The notes: generated by a model not told the origin, from the letters alone. DNA of 64,000 bases from Steromphala cineraria (GCA_916613615.1 OU744726.1:57738987-57802986), one strand, 5' to 3'. Numbered from the stretch's first letter, positions 1 to 13,256 are shown. Numbers and translations: made by a program.

Positions 1-116
1 ATTATTCATGCAAATTGAACATGTGAATATGGCTTCCGCAAATCTTCATGAAATTTAGACTTTTATCAAAAACAAGTTATTATCATATAATTAGGGGATA
101 AATTCATTCTGTTTTT

Positions 117-2161
117 AGCTCACCTTTACAAAGTAAATGTGAGCTAATGTCATGGCGCTTCGTCCGTCGTCCGTCTGTCTGTCCGTCCGTCCGTCCGTCT
201 GTCCGTCCGTCCGTAAACTTTGACGAAAAAGACTACTCCTCCTAAACGAATTCAGATATCATTCTGAAATTGTAGTATGTTATACCCATGGTGATTCCCC
301 ACAGAAAGGTAGACGTTTCAGTTTTGAGAATCCAAGATGGCCGCCATGACAGCCATATTGAATTTTCAATTAGATTTCATGAAAAAGACTACTTTTTCTA
401 AACGAATACAGATATCATTCTGAAATTGTAGTATGTTATACCCATGGTGATTCCTCACAGAAAGGTAGACGTTTCAGTTTTGAGAATCCAAGATGGCCGC
501 CATGACAGCCATATTGAATTTTCAATTAGATTTCATGTAAAAGACTACTCCTTCTAAACGAATACAGATATCATTCTGAAATTGTAGTATGTTATACCTA
601 TGGTGATTCCGCACAGAAAGGTAGACGTTAAAGTTTTGAGAATCTAATATGGCAGCCATGGCAGCCATATTGAATTTTCAATTAGATTTCATGACAAAGA
701 CTATTTCTCCTAAACCAATCTAGATATCATTTTTATATTGTAGTATGTTATACCTTTAGTGATTCCGCACAGAAAGGTAGACGTTTCAGTTTTGAGAATC
801 CAAGATGGCCGCAATAGCAGCCATATTGACTTTTCAGCTGCAGATGACACATCATTATTATTAAATTTTAAGCTTTCATCAAGTGATCACTGGCACCATA
901 TAAATTCTCTAATTTGAACTTACTAATCATAATATTATCTTAAATATGGAATATTTAAGATTGTCGTGCACGTTGTTCTATATTTTTAAGTGTTTCTAAA
1001 AAAAATTAAGATGAAAGACAAACATAATTGATTAATTTGTTTAAAATCTTTTTGGCAACTAGCTGCAAAAACCAAATCACATTTAACATGTTAAATTTTA
1101 AACAATGGTATCTCCCTTATATTCCTTTAAATACCACACATAAGGGATCAACCAGAGTTCAGATATTCCACTATGCTGTCTAATACACATCCCAAGGCAG
1201 GCTGCTAGCATCACAGTGTCAGCTGCTAGTCTGTTGCATAATCAACCTGACCCAATTGATATGGTAGAGCATTATGCTATATGGCCATGTCCCATGTGTA
1301 TGCAATAAAAGTTATGGACTTGTATTCTCATGACAGTGATATGTTCTTTCTAAGAATAACAACTTACACAAAACTTGTCTACAATAAGCTTTGTGTTTAG
1401 CAATCTACATGATAAGTTGATGTGGAATAAAATTGCAGATGAAAATCGAAAAGGGTTTAGTAAGAAAAGTAAGGAAATTTGATTTGTCATATCTCTCTGT
1501 TGATTTGACAATGCAAAAATGTTTACCATTATAGTACTGTATGAGTGTTAAATAAATTGATACTTTAATGAAAGACATCTCATGGTCACTTGACATTTAA
1601 ATATTATGTGAACAAAATAAACGTGTCTTATGCATTGCTGTGTTAATGACTTTCCTCTCAATCAGTCATTCATTTTCCTTGAAAAATCTGTACTTTTGGG
1701 ATTCTCAATATCCCATGCAGCATAACCATCAGTGAAATAATCTTGAAATCATATTAATGATTCACTACAAAACAAATGTAAGTGCCCATCATCCTGTAAG
1801 TAATGAATGACATTTAAATGGATACACCTAAACCAATCAAGATATCATAATGAAATTAATACGGATGCCCACATAAAAGTAGCATTTTGAAGATTAAAAA
1901 GTACAAGATGGTCACCAATTCAGCCATAGATATACAAAAAAGTTACACAAAAACCTACTGCTTGTTAACTTATCATGATTATATCATTCGTGTATTAATG
2001 TTTGTTCAAGCTCTAGTCGTTTCCAAAAGAAGACTAGTATTTTAAAAGATAAAAAAATCATGATGGCAGCCATAATCAATTATATAAAAGATGGTTACAT
2101 GTATAATTAAACCATTTTACCACATCATTCATTTTAAGGTGAGCTTCTGTACCCTCGGTAC
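117..2161 (+). mobile_element. pearl-like (helentron-associated) element, copy 1
   Basis: The left end is the inverted repeat AGCTCACCTT, itself part of a small hairpin closing with GTGAGCT. It is followed by a (CCGT)n microsatellite and 156-bp core repeats. Near the right end AAGGTGAGCT (2136-2145) is the reverse complement of the left terminus, followed by a hairpin (GTACC-CTC-GGTAC) and a T run. A terminal inverted repeat on the left, a subterminal one on the right with a hairpin, core tandem repeats and an (ACGG)n tract is the published architecture of bivalve pearl/helentron elements (recalled, not searched). There is no coding capacity, so it would be non-autonomous. It differs from the two later copies in array length and microsatellite length. 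Confidence 0.72.
231..854 (+). repeat. 156-bp core tandem repeat, four units
   Basis: The phrase GACTACT(CC) recurs at 231, 387, 543 and 699, a period of exactly 156 bp. Each unit holds AAGATGGCCGCCAT or a variant, then GCCATATTG, both resembling YY1 sites. Units differ by a few substitutions. The array is the core of the surrounding pearl-like element. Confidence 0.9.
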
Positions 2162-2255
2162 TTTTCTTCATAATTACCATGTCATTGTGACTTGAATAAC
2201 AATGTAGCAATTGTTTGTAAATTGAACAACAAGTAATATCTATGTATGAGTTTTT

Positions 2256-3399
2256 ATGCCCCCGAATCGGAGACTTCTGACATGTTGAATTTTTTTTGAA
2301 ATTTTTAAATAAAATTTTAATTTTCGATAACTTTCCAACTTCACTGTTTTATGAATGAAGTTTGTAGTACTATGAATGGTGTAAGAGCACGTGCTTCTTG
2401 CTTGTCAGAGCGCGAGGCAAGTGCTTCTTGCGTGTCAAAGCGCAAGGCACGATGTAAATGTTTTGGGCTTGCAGACTTCGTGCACTCCATGAATATGAGC
2501 CTGTTTCAAGACAAAGTTTCACAGGTTGTCCATTTCTGTTTCGATTTTGAAGGTAGAAGACGTGTCATTAGAGTCCTCATAGACAGCTAAATTTTGACAG
2601 TGGTTTCTACTTTTGAAACGTTTCTCTTGGATTTCTAATGAAAAGGTACTTTAATCATTCCCATAACAAGTTTAGCCAAAAGAAATATTATCTTATCTAT
2701 GACATATAATAATTATGTATCATTATCAAATTATTTTGGATATTTCTAGACTTATTTTCCTTACATAACAAAAGTTTTGGTGCAACACAAATCATATAAT
2801 GTTTATTTCTTGGTATCGTTTTTTTTCTAGTCTAAACTAAAGTCTACAGTGTTATTAGGTGATGTTAATATTTTGATTTTTGATTTGATTTTTGATATTT
2901 TGCAAAGTATTATGATTATTTTACAGCTTGTTTTATTTGATAATTGATACTTTCCGTTCAATTCTATGTCTATGTTGTTGATTGATTGTTTTAAACCATG
3001 TGTAGGAAAGGTTTACAAAAGTGTCCTTGCATCAGATGGCAGGACTCTTTGGCCTAAGAGTTCCCGATATAGATAATGAACAGGACACTTTTATGAATGG
3101 TTGCCATGGACGACGAGGGCTAAGTGGGATGTAAGGGATGTTGTTTATCCACTTCTCCTCAAAAAGTACTGGATAGACTGCACTATTCTTCCAAACATGC
3201 TTTATAGGTATACTAAAGATGTGCACCTTATATTATGTTTTGGGTATTTTTAATTTTCTGCATTTTAATGGATGTTTGAACTTAAATGAAGCTAAAGATG
3301 TGCATCTGTTATTTTGTTTTAAATTCTATGGTTGAAAACATTGAGGGTTTTTTTTATAAGCGGGGGCATCTATGTCCCATGGACACAACTTTTCTAGTT
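2256..3399 (+). mobile_element. possible Helitron/helentron-type non-autonomous element in the spacer
   Basis: ATGCCCCCG at 2256 is mirrored by CGGGGGCAT ending at 3369. Downstream is a perfect short hairpin (TGTCC-CAT-GGACA), then CAACTTTT and CTAG. A subterminal inverted repeat, a hairpin and a terminal CTRR fit a Helitron-like 3' end. No Rep/helicase coding is present. The left boundary is uncertain. Confidence 0.4.
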
Positions 3400-3737
3400 C
3401 AACTTAGAATCTAAAATTCTTTTTATCATATCTCCTGCAAAGCTTTGCGGGATGTCTTGCCACTTTCAACATTTACACCCCTTGGGCGGTTATATCCCTT
3501 CTTTTTTCAATTGGTTTTAACTCATAACTACCTTCTTATAGGTATTTACCCTTAACACACCTTGTGAAGTTATTGCCTTTATTTGAGTTGAATGTTATAT
3601 GCCGTGAGCTCGATCCGCGTAGGTTGGTTATCTCATAACCACCTTGGTCGGTTATAAGATTCTAAGCAATTGCAAACAATTGGACTTGTAAAATTTGGAT
3701 TTTTAATCAAACAAGAAAGTTAAGATTTATGTACAAC

Positions 3738-3809
3738 GAAAGTGGGATTCGAACCAGGGACCTCTATGTTGTCAAGCAGCACTCTTACCTGTTGAGCTAC
3801 CGAGGATCC
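3738..3809 (-). repeat. tRNA-like (SINE-derived) sequence
   Basis: Read on the minus strand it has a tRNA A box (TAGCTCAACAGG, 3788-3799) and a perfect B box (GGTTCGAATCC, 3745-3755). The T stem, anticodon stem and acceptor stem do not pair, so it is a degenerate tRNA-derived repeat, not a working tRNA gene. Confidence 0.55.
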
Positions 3810-4019
3810 ATGCCAGTTGATGTAAATTTGTGTGTGTCATGTTTTTTGGGGGGATTTTCCCCCGATTAATATATATTAATATTGCAATGAAATAGTTTTT
3901 AATGTAAGGAATCAATTTTTTAGTTCTAAAACCCTCAGCAGGGGGTATTGTAAGTAGTCTAAAATAGTATTCTTATCAAGACATATCAAACCCGCAAAAT
4001 GGATCACTAAAACGTTTTT

Positions 4020-6192
4020 AGCTCACCTTTACAAAGTAAATGTGAGCTTATGTCATGGCGCTTCGTCCGTCGTCCGTCCGTCCGTCCGTAAACTTTCACG
4101 AAAAAGACTACTCCTCCTAAACGAATTCAGATATCATTCTGAAATTGTAGTATGTTATACCCATGGTGATTCCCCACAGAAAGGTAGACATTTCAGTTTT
4201 GAGAATCCAAGATGGCCGCCATGACAGCCATATTGAATTTTCAATTAGATTTCATGAAAAAGACTACTCCTTCTAAACGAATACATATATCATTCTGAAA
4301 TTGTAGTATGTTATACCCATGGTGATTCCTCACAGAAAGGTAGACGTTTCAGTTTTGAGAATCCAAGATGGCCGCCATGACAGCCATATTGAATTTTCAA
4401 TTAGATTTCATGAAAAAGACTACTCCTTCTAAACGAATACAGATATCATTCTGAAATTGTATTATGTTATACCTATGGTGATTCCTCACAGAAAGGTAGA
4501 TGTTTCAATTTTGAGAATCCAAGATGGCCGCCATGACAGCCATATTGAATTTTCAATTAGATTTCATGAAAAAGACTACTCCTTCTAAACGAATACAGAT
4601 ATCATTCTGAAATTGTAGTATGTTATACCTATGGTGATTCCGCACAGAAAGGTAGACGTTTAAGTTTTGAGAATCCAATATGGCCGCCATGGCAGCCATA
4701 TTGAATTTTCAATTAGATTTCATGACAAAGACTATTTCTCCTAAACCAATCTAGATATCATTTTTATATTGTAGAAAGTTTTACCTATAGTGATTCCGCA
4801 CAGAAAGGTAGACGCTAAAGTTTTGAGAATCCAAGATGGCCGCAAAAGCAGCCATATTGACTTTTCAGCTGCAGATGACACATCATTATTATTAAATTTT
4901 AAGCTTTCATCAAGTGATCACTGGCACCATATAAATTCTCTAATTTGAACTTACTAATCATAATATTATCTTAAATATGGAATATTTAAGATTGTCGTGC
5001 ACGTTGTTCTATATTTTTAAGTGTTTCTAAAAAAAATTAAGATGAAAGACAAACATAATTGATTAATTTGTTTAAAATCTTTTTGGCAACTAGCTGCAAA
5101 AACCAAATCACATTTAACATGTTAAATTTTAAACAATGGTATCTCCCTTATATTCCTTTAAATACCACACATAAGGGATCAACCAGAGTTCAGATATTCC
5201 ACTATGCTGTCTAATACACATCCCAAGGCAGGCTGCTAGCATCACAGTGTCAGCTGCTAGTCTGTTGCATAATCAACCTGACCCAATTGATATGGTAGAG
5301 CATTATGCTATATGGCCATGTCCCATGTGTATGCAATAAAAGTTATGGACTTGTATTCTCATGACAGTGATATGTTCTTTCTAAGAATAACAACTTACAC
5401 AAAACTTGTCTACAATAAGCTTTGTGTTAAGCAATCTACATGATAAGTTGATGTGGAATAAAATTGCAGATGAAAATCGAAAAGGGTTTAGTAAGAAAAG
5501 TAAGGAAATTTGATTTGTCATATCTCTCTGTTGATTTGACAATGCAAAAATGTTTACCATTATAGTACTGTATGAGTGTTAAATAAATTGATACTTTAAT
5601 GAAAGACATCTCATGGTCACTTGACATTTAAATATTATGTGAACAAAATAAACGTGTCTTATGCATTGCTGTGTTAATGACTTTCCTCTCAATCAGTCAT
5701 TCATTTTCCTTGAAAAATCTGTACTTTTGGGATTCTCAATATCCCATGCAGCATAACCATCAGTGAAATAATCTTGAAATCATATTAATGATTCACTACA
5801 AAACAAATGTAAGTGCCCATCATCCTGTAAGTAATGAATGACATTTAAATGGATACACCTAAACCAATCAAGATATCATAATGAAATTAATACGGATGCC
5901 CACATAAAAGTAGCATTTTGAAGATTAAAAAGTACAAGATGGTCACCAATTCAGCCATAGATATACAAAAAAGTTATACAAAAACCTACTGCTTGTTAAC
6001 TTATCATGATTATATCATTCGTGTATTAATGTTTGTTCAAGCTCTAGTCGTTTCCAAAAGAAGACTAGTATTTTAAAAGATAAAAAAATCATGATGGCAG
6101 CCATAATCAATTATATAAAAGATGGTTACATGTATAATTAAACCATTTTACCACATCATTCATTTTAAGGTGAGCTTCTGTACCCTCGGTAC
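4020..6192 (+). mobile_element. pearl-like element, copy 2 (chimeric)
   Basis: It has the same ends as copy 1. Its left part (4020 to about 4845) matches copy 3, with five core repeats, a short CCGT tract and AACTTTCACG. Its right part (from about 4936) matches copy 1, for example the 17 bases at the repeated GTCAGCTGCTAGT that copy 3 lacks. The switch lies between about 4846 and 4935. Confidence 0.75.
4106..4886 (+). repeat. 156-bp core tandem repeat, five units
   Basis: Unit starts are at 4106, 4262, 4418, 4574 and 4730, exactly 156 bp apart. The units are identical to the array at 8137-8917, and there is one more unit than in the first element. Confidence 0.9.
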
Positions 6193-6286
6193 TTTTCTTC
6201 ATAATTACCATGTCATTGTGACTTGAATAACAATGTAGCAATTGTTTGTAAATTGAACAACAAGTAATATCTATGTATGAGTTTTT

Positions 6287-7430
6287 ATGCCCCCGAATCG
6301 GAGACTTCTGACATGTTGAATTTTTTTTGAAATTTTTAAATAAAATTTTAATTTTCGATAACTTTCCAACTTCACTGTTTTATGAATGAAGTTTGTAGTA
6401 CTATGAATGGTGTAAGAGCACGTGCTTCTTGCTTGTCAGAGCGCGAGGCAAGTGCTTCTTGCGTGTCAAAGCGCAAGGCACGATGTAAATGTTTTGGGCT
6501 TGCAGACTTCGTGCACTCCATGAATATGAGCCTGTTTCAAGACAAAGTTTCACAGGTTGTCCATTTCTGTTTCGATTTTGAAGGTAGAAGACGTGTCATT
6601 AGAGTCCTCATAGACAGCTAAATTTTGACAGTGGTTTCTACTTTTGAAACGTTTCTCTTGGATTTCTAATGAAAAGGTACTTTAATCATTCCCATAACAA
6701 GTTTAGCCAAAAGAAATATTATCTTATCTATGACATATAATAATTATGTATCATTATCAAATTATTTTGGATATTTCTAGACTTATTTTCCTTACATAAC
6801 AAAAGTTTTGGTGCAACACAAATCATATAATGTTTATTTCTTGGTATCGTTTTTTTTCTAGTCTAAACTAAAGTCTACAGTGTTATTAGGTGATGTTAAT
6901 ATTTTGATTTTTGATTTGATTTTTGATATTTTGCAAAGTATTATGATTATTTTACAGCTTGTTTTATTTGATAATTGATACTTTCCGTTCAATTCTATGT
7001 CTATGTTGTTGATTGATTGTTTTAAACCATGTGTAGGAAAGGTTTACAAAAGTGTCCTTGCATCAGATGGCAGGACTCTTTGGCCTAAGAGTTCCCGATA
7101 TAGATAATGAACAGGACACTTTTATGAATGGTTGCCATGGACGACGAGGGCTAAGTGGGATGTAAGGGATGTTGTTTATCCACTTCTCCTCAAAAAGTAC
7201 TGGATAGACTGCACTATTCTTCCAAACATGCTTTATAGGTATACTAAAGATGTGCACCTTATATTATGTTTTGGGTATTTTTAATTTTCTGCATTTTAAT
7301 GGATGTTTGAACTTAAATGAAGCTAAAGATGTGCATCTGTTATTTTGTTTTAAATTCTATGGTTGAAAACATTGAGGGTTTTTTTTATAAGCGGGGGCAT
7401 CTATGTCCCATGGACACAACTTTTCTAGTT
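6287..7430 (+). mobile_element. second copy of the Helitron-like spacer element
   Basis: This is the 4,031-bp duplicate of the element at 2256, with the same ATGCCCCCG/CGGGGGCAT pair and terminal hairpin plus CTAG. Confidence 0.4.
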
Positions 7431-7768
7431 CAACTTAGAATCTAAAATTCTTTTTATCATATCTCCTGCAAAGCTTTGCGGGATGTCTTGCCACTTTCAA
7501 CATTTACACCCCTTGGGCGGTTATATCCCTTCTTTTTTCAATTGGTTTTAACTCATAACTACCTTCTTATAGGTATTTACCCTTAACACACCTTGTGAAG
7601 TTATTGCCTTTATTTGAGTTGAATGTTATATGCCGTGAGCTCGATCCGCGTAGGTTGGTTATCTCATAACCACCTTGGTCGGTTATAAGATTCTAAGCAA
7701 TTGCAAACAATTGGACTTGTAAAATTTGGATTTTTAATCAAACAAGAAAGTTAAGATTTATGTACAAC

Positions 7769-7840
7769 GAAAGTGGGATTCGAACCAGGGACCTCTATGT
7801 TGTCAAGCAGCACTCTTACCTGTTGAGCTACCGAGGATCC
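7769..7840 (-). repeat. tRNA-like (SINE-derived) sequence, duplicate
   Basis: Exact duplicate of the A-box/B-box sequence at 3738-3809, carried along by the 4,031-bp duplication. Confidence 0.55.
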
Positions 7841-8050
7841 ATGCCAGTTGATGTAAATTTGTGTGTGTCATGTTTTTTGGGGGGATTTTCCCCCGATTAA
7901 TATATATTAATATTGCAATGAAATAGTTTTTAATGTAAGGAATCAATTTTTTAGTTCTAAAACCCTCAGCAGGGGGTATTGTAAGTAGTCTAAAATAGTA
8001 TTCTTATCAAGACATATCAAACCCGCAAAATGGATCACTAAAACGTTTTT

Positions 8051-10210
8051 AGCTCACCTTTACAAAGTAAATGTGAGCTTATGTCATGGCGCTTCGTCCG
8101 TCGTCCGTCCGTCCGTCCGTAAACTTTCACGAAAAAGACTACTCCTCCTAAACGAATTCAGATATCATTCTGAAATTGTAGTATGTTATACCCATGGTGA
8201 TTCCCCACAGAAAGGTAGACATTTCAGTTTTGAGAATCCAAGATGGCCGCCATGACAGCCATATTGAATTTTCAATTAGATTTCATGAAAAAGACTACTC
8301 CTTCTAAACGAATACATATATCATTCTGAAATTGTAGTATGTTATACCCATGGTGATTCCTCACAGAAAGGTAGACGTTTCAGTTTTGAGAATCCAAGAT
8401 GGCCGCCATGACAGCCATATTGAATTTTCAATTAGATTTCATGAAAAAGACTACTCCTTCTAAACGAATACAGATATCATTCTGAAATTGTATTATGTTA
8501 TACCTATGGTGATTCCTCACAGAAAGGTAGATGTTTCAATTTTGAGAATCCAAGATGGCCGCCATGACAGCCATATTGAATTTTCAATTAGATTTCATGA
8601 AAAAGACTACTCCTTCTAAACGAATACAGATATCATTCTGAAATTGTAGTATGTTATACCTATGGTGATTCCGCACAGAAAGGTAGACGTTTAAGTTTTG
8701 AGAATCCAATATGGCCGCCATGGCAGCCATATTGAATTTTCAATTAGATTTCATGACAAAGACTATTTCTCCTAAACCAATCTAGATATCATTTTTATAT
8801 TGTAGAAAGTTTTACCTATAGTGATTCCGCACAGAAAGGTAGACGCTAAAGTTTTGAGAATCCAAGATGGCCGCAAAAGCAGCCATATTGACTTTTCAGC
8901 TGCAGATGACACATCATTATTATTAAATTTTAAGCTTTCATCAAGTGATCACTGGCACCATATAAATTATCTAATTTGAACTTACTAATCATAATATTAT
9001 CTTAAATATGGAATATTTAAGATTGTCGTGCAAGTTGTTCTATATTTTTAAGTGTTTCTAAACACAATTAAGATGAAAGACAAACATAATTGATTAATTT
9101 GTTTAAAATCTTTATGGCAACTAGCTGCAAAAGCCAAATCACATTAAACATGTTAAATTTTAAACAATGGTATCTCCCTTATATTCCTTTAAATACCACA
9201 CATAAGGGGTCAACCAGAGTTCAGATATTCCACTATGCTGTCTAATACACATCCCAAGGCAGGCTGCTAGCATCACAGTGTGTTGCATAATCAACCTGAC
9301 CCAATTGATATGGTAGAGCATTATGCTATATGGCCATGGCCCATGTGTATGCAATAAAAGTTATGGACTTGTATTCTCATGACAGTGATATGTTCTTTCT
9401 AAGAATAACAACTTACACAAAACTTGTCTACAATAAGCTTTGTGTTTAGCAATCTACATGATAAGTTGATGTGGAATAAATATGCAGATGAAAATCTAAA
9501 AGGGTTTAGTAAGAAAAGTAAGGAAATTTGATTTGTCATATCTCTCTGTTGATTTGATAATGCAAAAATGTTTACCATTATAGTACTGTATGAGTGTTAA
9601 ATAAATTGATACTTTAATGAAAGACATCTCATGGTCACTTGACATGTAAATATTATGTGAACAAAATAAACGTGTCTTATGCATTGCTGTGTTTATGACT
9701 TTCCTCTCAATCAGTCATTCATTTTCCTTGAAAAAACTGTACTTTTGGGATTCTCAATATCCCATGCAGCATAACCATCAGTGAAATAATCTTGAAATCA
9801 TATTAATGATTCACTACAAAACAAATGTAAGTGACCACCATCCTGTAAGTAATGAATGACATTTAAATGGATACACCTTAACCAATCAAGATATCATAAT
9901 GAAATTAATACAGATGCCCACATAAAAGTAGCATTTTGAAGATTAAAAAGTACAAGATGGTCACCAATTCAGCCATAGATATACAAAAAAGTTATACAAA
10001 AACCTACTGCTTGTTAACTTATCATGATTATATCATTCGTGTATTAATGTTTGTTCAAGCTCTAGTCGTTTCCAAAAGAAGACTAGTATTTTAAAAGATA
10101 AAAAAATCATAATGGCAGCCATAATCAATTATATAAAAGATGGTTACATGTATAATTAAACCATTTTACCACATCATTAATTTTAAGGTGAGCTTCTGTA
10201 CCCTTGGTAC
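8051..10210 (+). mobile_element. pearl-like element, copy 3
   Basis: It begins AGCTCACCTT and ends AAGGTGAGCT followed by GTACCCTTGGTAC and T's. It is identical to copy 2 up to about 8966, then clearly diverged from copies 1 and 2, including a 17-bp deletion near 9280. It therefore looks like the original right-hand partner in the duplication. Confidence 0.72.
8137..8917 (+). repeat. 156-bp core tandem repeat, five units
   Basis: Same unit and spacing as the array at 4106-4886, with no difference that I could see. Confidence 0.9.
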
Positions 10211-13200
10211 TTTTATTTATTTTGGGGTTGTATGTCGTTCATTCTTAACCCCTAAATATAATTTCAAACCGAGCTTGCGAATAAAAAACAGAATGGATTT
10301 ATAATCATTCTAACATGACTAATTAGTAAAAAAAGGTGGAACTATTTTGACTTGCGCAAAAGCAATGTGATTAGGTCAAACCGGTGCAGACCGCTTCCAC
10401 TCACTTGCAAAACATCGGTACAGTCCACTTTCATAAAGAACACATAACAATTAAAATGTCATTACATACAGAAAAAAACATGTTTGAATAGACTCTTCAA
10501 TAATCTACGATCAATAGAATTGCCATTTGATGATGAAAACGTTAGATTTCAAATTCATATAATGAATAAGGCAATATATGTTACGCAATATAATGAAAGT
10601 CACTGTCACTGTTTCAGATGTTAATTGAACAAAAGATTCCTGACATGGCACATATATTTATTTCAACATAAAAAAATATGACATAAATGATCAGTCAATA
10701 ATAGTACAGTCAATAAATATTTCCAAATTCTGACCAACAACTCAGTTTCTGAACACATCACACAAATCCAGTAATTTGTTTCCTTATTACAGCACTACAA
10801 ATCCATAACTCTCAAGTCTATTAAACATGGAAGATATTTGCATAAAGGGCAATGTCTCTAGTTTATTCCATCATTTTATTTATATCAATACTTACGATTT
10901 AATTCATAATTGAAAGTTTCTTGGAAATTCTGAACTCTACATTACAATTAAAAAGGTTCAAACAAAATTACTTGAAATAATTGTAGCATGAGCACTTATC
11001 CTAATGAGCATAATTTCAAATCAAATCAAATTTGAGAAAATAATCATTTATTTTGATTTCGATTAATAAAATTATTCATTGACATTACCATATGATATAA
11101 ATTAATGTTATGAAAATATATAATCAGATGAAAATTACAGAGAGAATATATCTAGATATATATAAAAAGGAATGTATATGTACATCTTTACAAATTAAGA
11201 GCATTTTGACTTTTAAAACAAAGACAAATTTGTAAATAATCACTTATAACTTAAAATTCTCAATCTGGACCCAAAACTGTTTTCTAAATATGATGCTGAA
11301 GGAACCATACAAGAAGACCACAACTACTACTTAAAGGGGCAGTAGCACATTTTTTTTAATTCTATATTTTCATTTTTTCACTGATGATTGTTTGTATGTT
11401 TATGCTAAATGTATTATTTTGATAGTGTCAAAAATTTCATTACACAAACAAATCATCCATAGTCAGAGATCAAATTATAAAGATTCACATAAAGCCCATT
11501 GGTGGCCATTTTTGTGTGAACACCTTCAATTCATTTTGTGTCAGAAAAAGGAATTGCATTGCTGAACTTTACATTATATATTTGATTTATTACTGCTCCA
11601 TTTAGTTTAAATACATTATCTTTCAATTGGAACTATTTATTTTCATTTTCCTGACATTACCTTATATTACCCCTAAAACGTGCTACTGCCCCTTTAAAAT
11701 GAAAAAAGAAAGTTTCTAAGTTGATATTCTCATTTACATCATTAATTTCAATGTATTAAAGGTACAAATTCTGTAAATGAAGACAAGATAAATCCTAAAA
11801 TTTACACAATTCTTCATCTACTTCGTTAAAATGATAGCTTCTACTTCCTTTCACACAAAGAAAATGATAAAATGGAAGAAATGGAAAAATCCCGTTAAAA
11901 GTATCTAAAATAAGAATAGGGGTCATATTAGAGGTCTTTGTAAAATACTGATTGATAACGCTGCTTTATCATTTGCATAATTAAACTTGTGGTATTGCAA
12001 ATTCAACATAAGTTGTCTCTCAGTCATGACATTGTTAGATCAAAATGCTTGCATGAATATTCATTTTCGGGTAATTTATTTATTGTGACATCTCATAATG
12101 ACTACATATTCCAAAATAAACATATGTTATGTAAATAACCCTGACCATCAATTGAAAATCCTCCACCAGAGCCAGGACTAGTGACATCATAGCTGATTGT
12201 TATTGACATCATGGAACATTGTTTAGTAGGCCACACAAAACTATACTTTATTGTGAAGGGTGGCCATACCCGTGACTGGCATTTTAACCTTTGCGTAGGA
12301 AGATGACTATGGCTGGACTTGACAGTCCTTTCATAAATTTCATGAACGGTTGTAATTCACAGGAAGAGGGTCCTGTACACAAAGCCAAGATTCTGGAGCT
12401 AAGCAGCAAGGTAATGGTGCAACTTACATCTTGCAGGGGAAGTTGTTGGTCGATATTTCTGAGTTGATTTATGTCACTGTTGATGAGTAAAAGTGCTTGA
12501 ATGTCTTATTAGGGGGTTAACAACAGTGGAGGAGGTATTAATGTTGATTATTACCTACAAAAGCAATCACTATTGAGTTCTTTTCATAAAATGCCCTAGG
12601 GCAAAATATCACTTTTTTAGTTTGAATACTTTGACGACTAAGACTTTGTGTTCCAAATGCTCCAGGGGGAGTATTCTGCCTCATTTTGAAGCAGATTTGA
12701 TTATTATCTTTGATTTTGCTTTTTCTGTAATAAACAGAATATCATATTCATGTCCATAGCATACTTTGAACCTAGATAATAGTGTATTTCTTGTTCTCGC
12801 TTAAGAAATCCAATATCTAAGCACTTGAGTGGAAACAAAGTATGACATGGACACACATATAAAATCCTCTACAATAGGACGTCACAAATGCCCTTTATCA
12901 ACTGTTCTCGGCATTTGGGAATGACACAAATTGATACACTGGTCAGCCTGATCTTTGAATGTTTCCTTTCAAGGCAAATGCTTTGACTAATCTTCTGAAA
13001 CAACAAATAAGACTTTCAATATGAATGCCCTCATGTTCATCAAAAGAGATATGGCACCAAAAGCCATCACTTGACATTTTCACTTCCCTACAGAAAGTTG
13101 TCACAAAAGCGTCAGTTCACTTTTCGCTCTTATTTGATGATTAAACCACACAACCTCGCACATGGTAATACAAAGTATGTTCACATCCTTGCCAAGTCCA

Positions 13201-13256
13201 AGTAAACCTATTCAGAGTTGTATATGTTATATTCTAGGCTAAGGGCTAAGGCTCTG
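10211..13256. other. AT-rich 3' flank of the Rab gene, no gene seen
   Basis: No ORF or splice-bounded coding stretch is recognisable. It contains the TTAA MITE at 11331-11697. At 12290-12312 a piece reads TTGCGTAGGAAGATGA, like the right end of the palindrome at 25274-25464. The 3' UTR of the minus-strand Rab gene should lie in the right-hand part; TTTATT at 12247-12252 is one possible poly(A) signal, but it is about 1 kb from the stop. Confidence 0.5.
11331..11697 (+). mobile_element. piggyBac-type MITE (TTAA family), copy 1
   Basis: Terminal inverted repeats AGGGGCAGTAGCAC and GTGCTACTGCCCCT are directly flanked on both sides by TTAA. A TTAA target duplication is diagnostic of piggyBac-superfamily insertion. 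It has no coding sequence. Two more copies of the same family lie at 23577 and 25634. Confidence 0.85.

Larger units (their letters stand above)
815..8966. repeat. 4,031-bp tandem duplication (two units)
   Basis: Positions from about 815 to 4935 recur 4,031 bp further on (about 4846-8966) almost base for base; I saw only isolated differences, such as 1407 versus 5428. Left of 815 the first copy no longer matches, and right of about 8966 the third element copy begins to diverge. Each unit is one pearl-like element plus a spacer of about 1.86 kb. A collapsed or duplicated assembly could also give this pattern. Confidence 0.85.

Noticed and set aside
2351..2590. 79-codon frame repeated at 6382-6621, and the 60-64-codon frames repeated with it
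   Set aside because: Duplicated only because the whole 4,031-bp unit is; they lie in transposon sequence, show no domain and are absent in any third context.
3738..3809. A functional tRNA gene
   Set aside because: A and B boxes are present, but the T, anticodon and acceptor stems fail to pair.
12302..12410. Possible plus-strand exon with ATG, 36 codons and an AAG|GTAATG donor
   Set aside because: No partner exon was found, and the segment begins in sequence related to the palindrome at 25274; evidence too thin for a gene.
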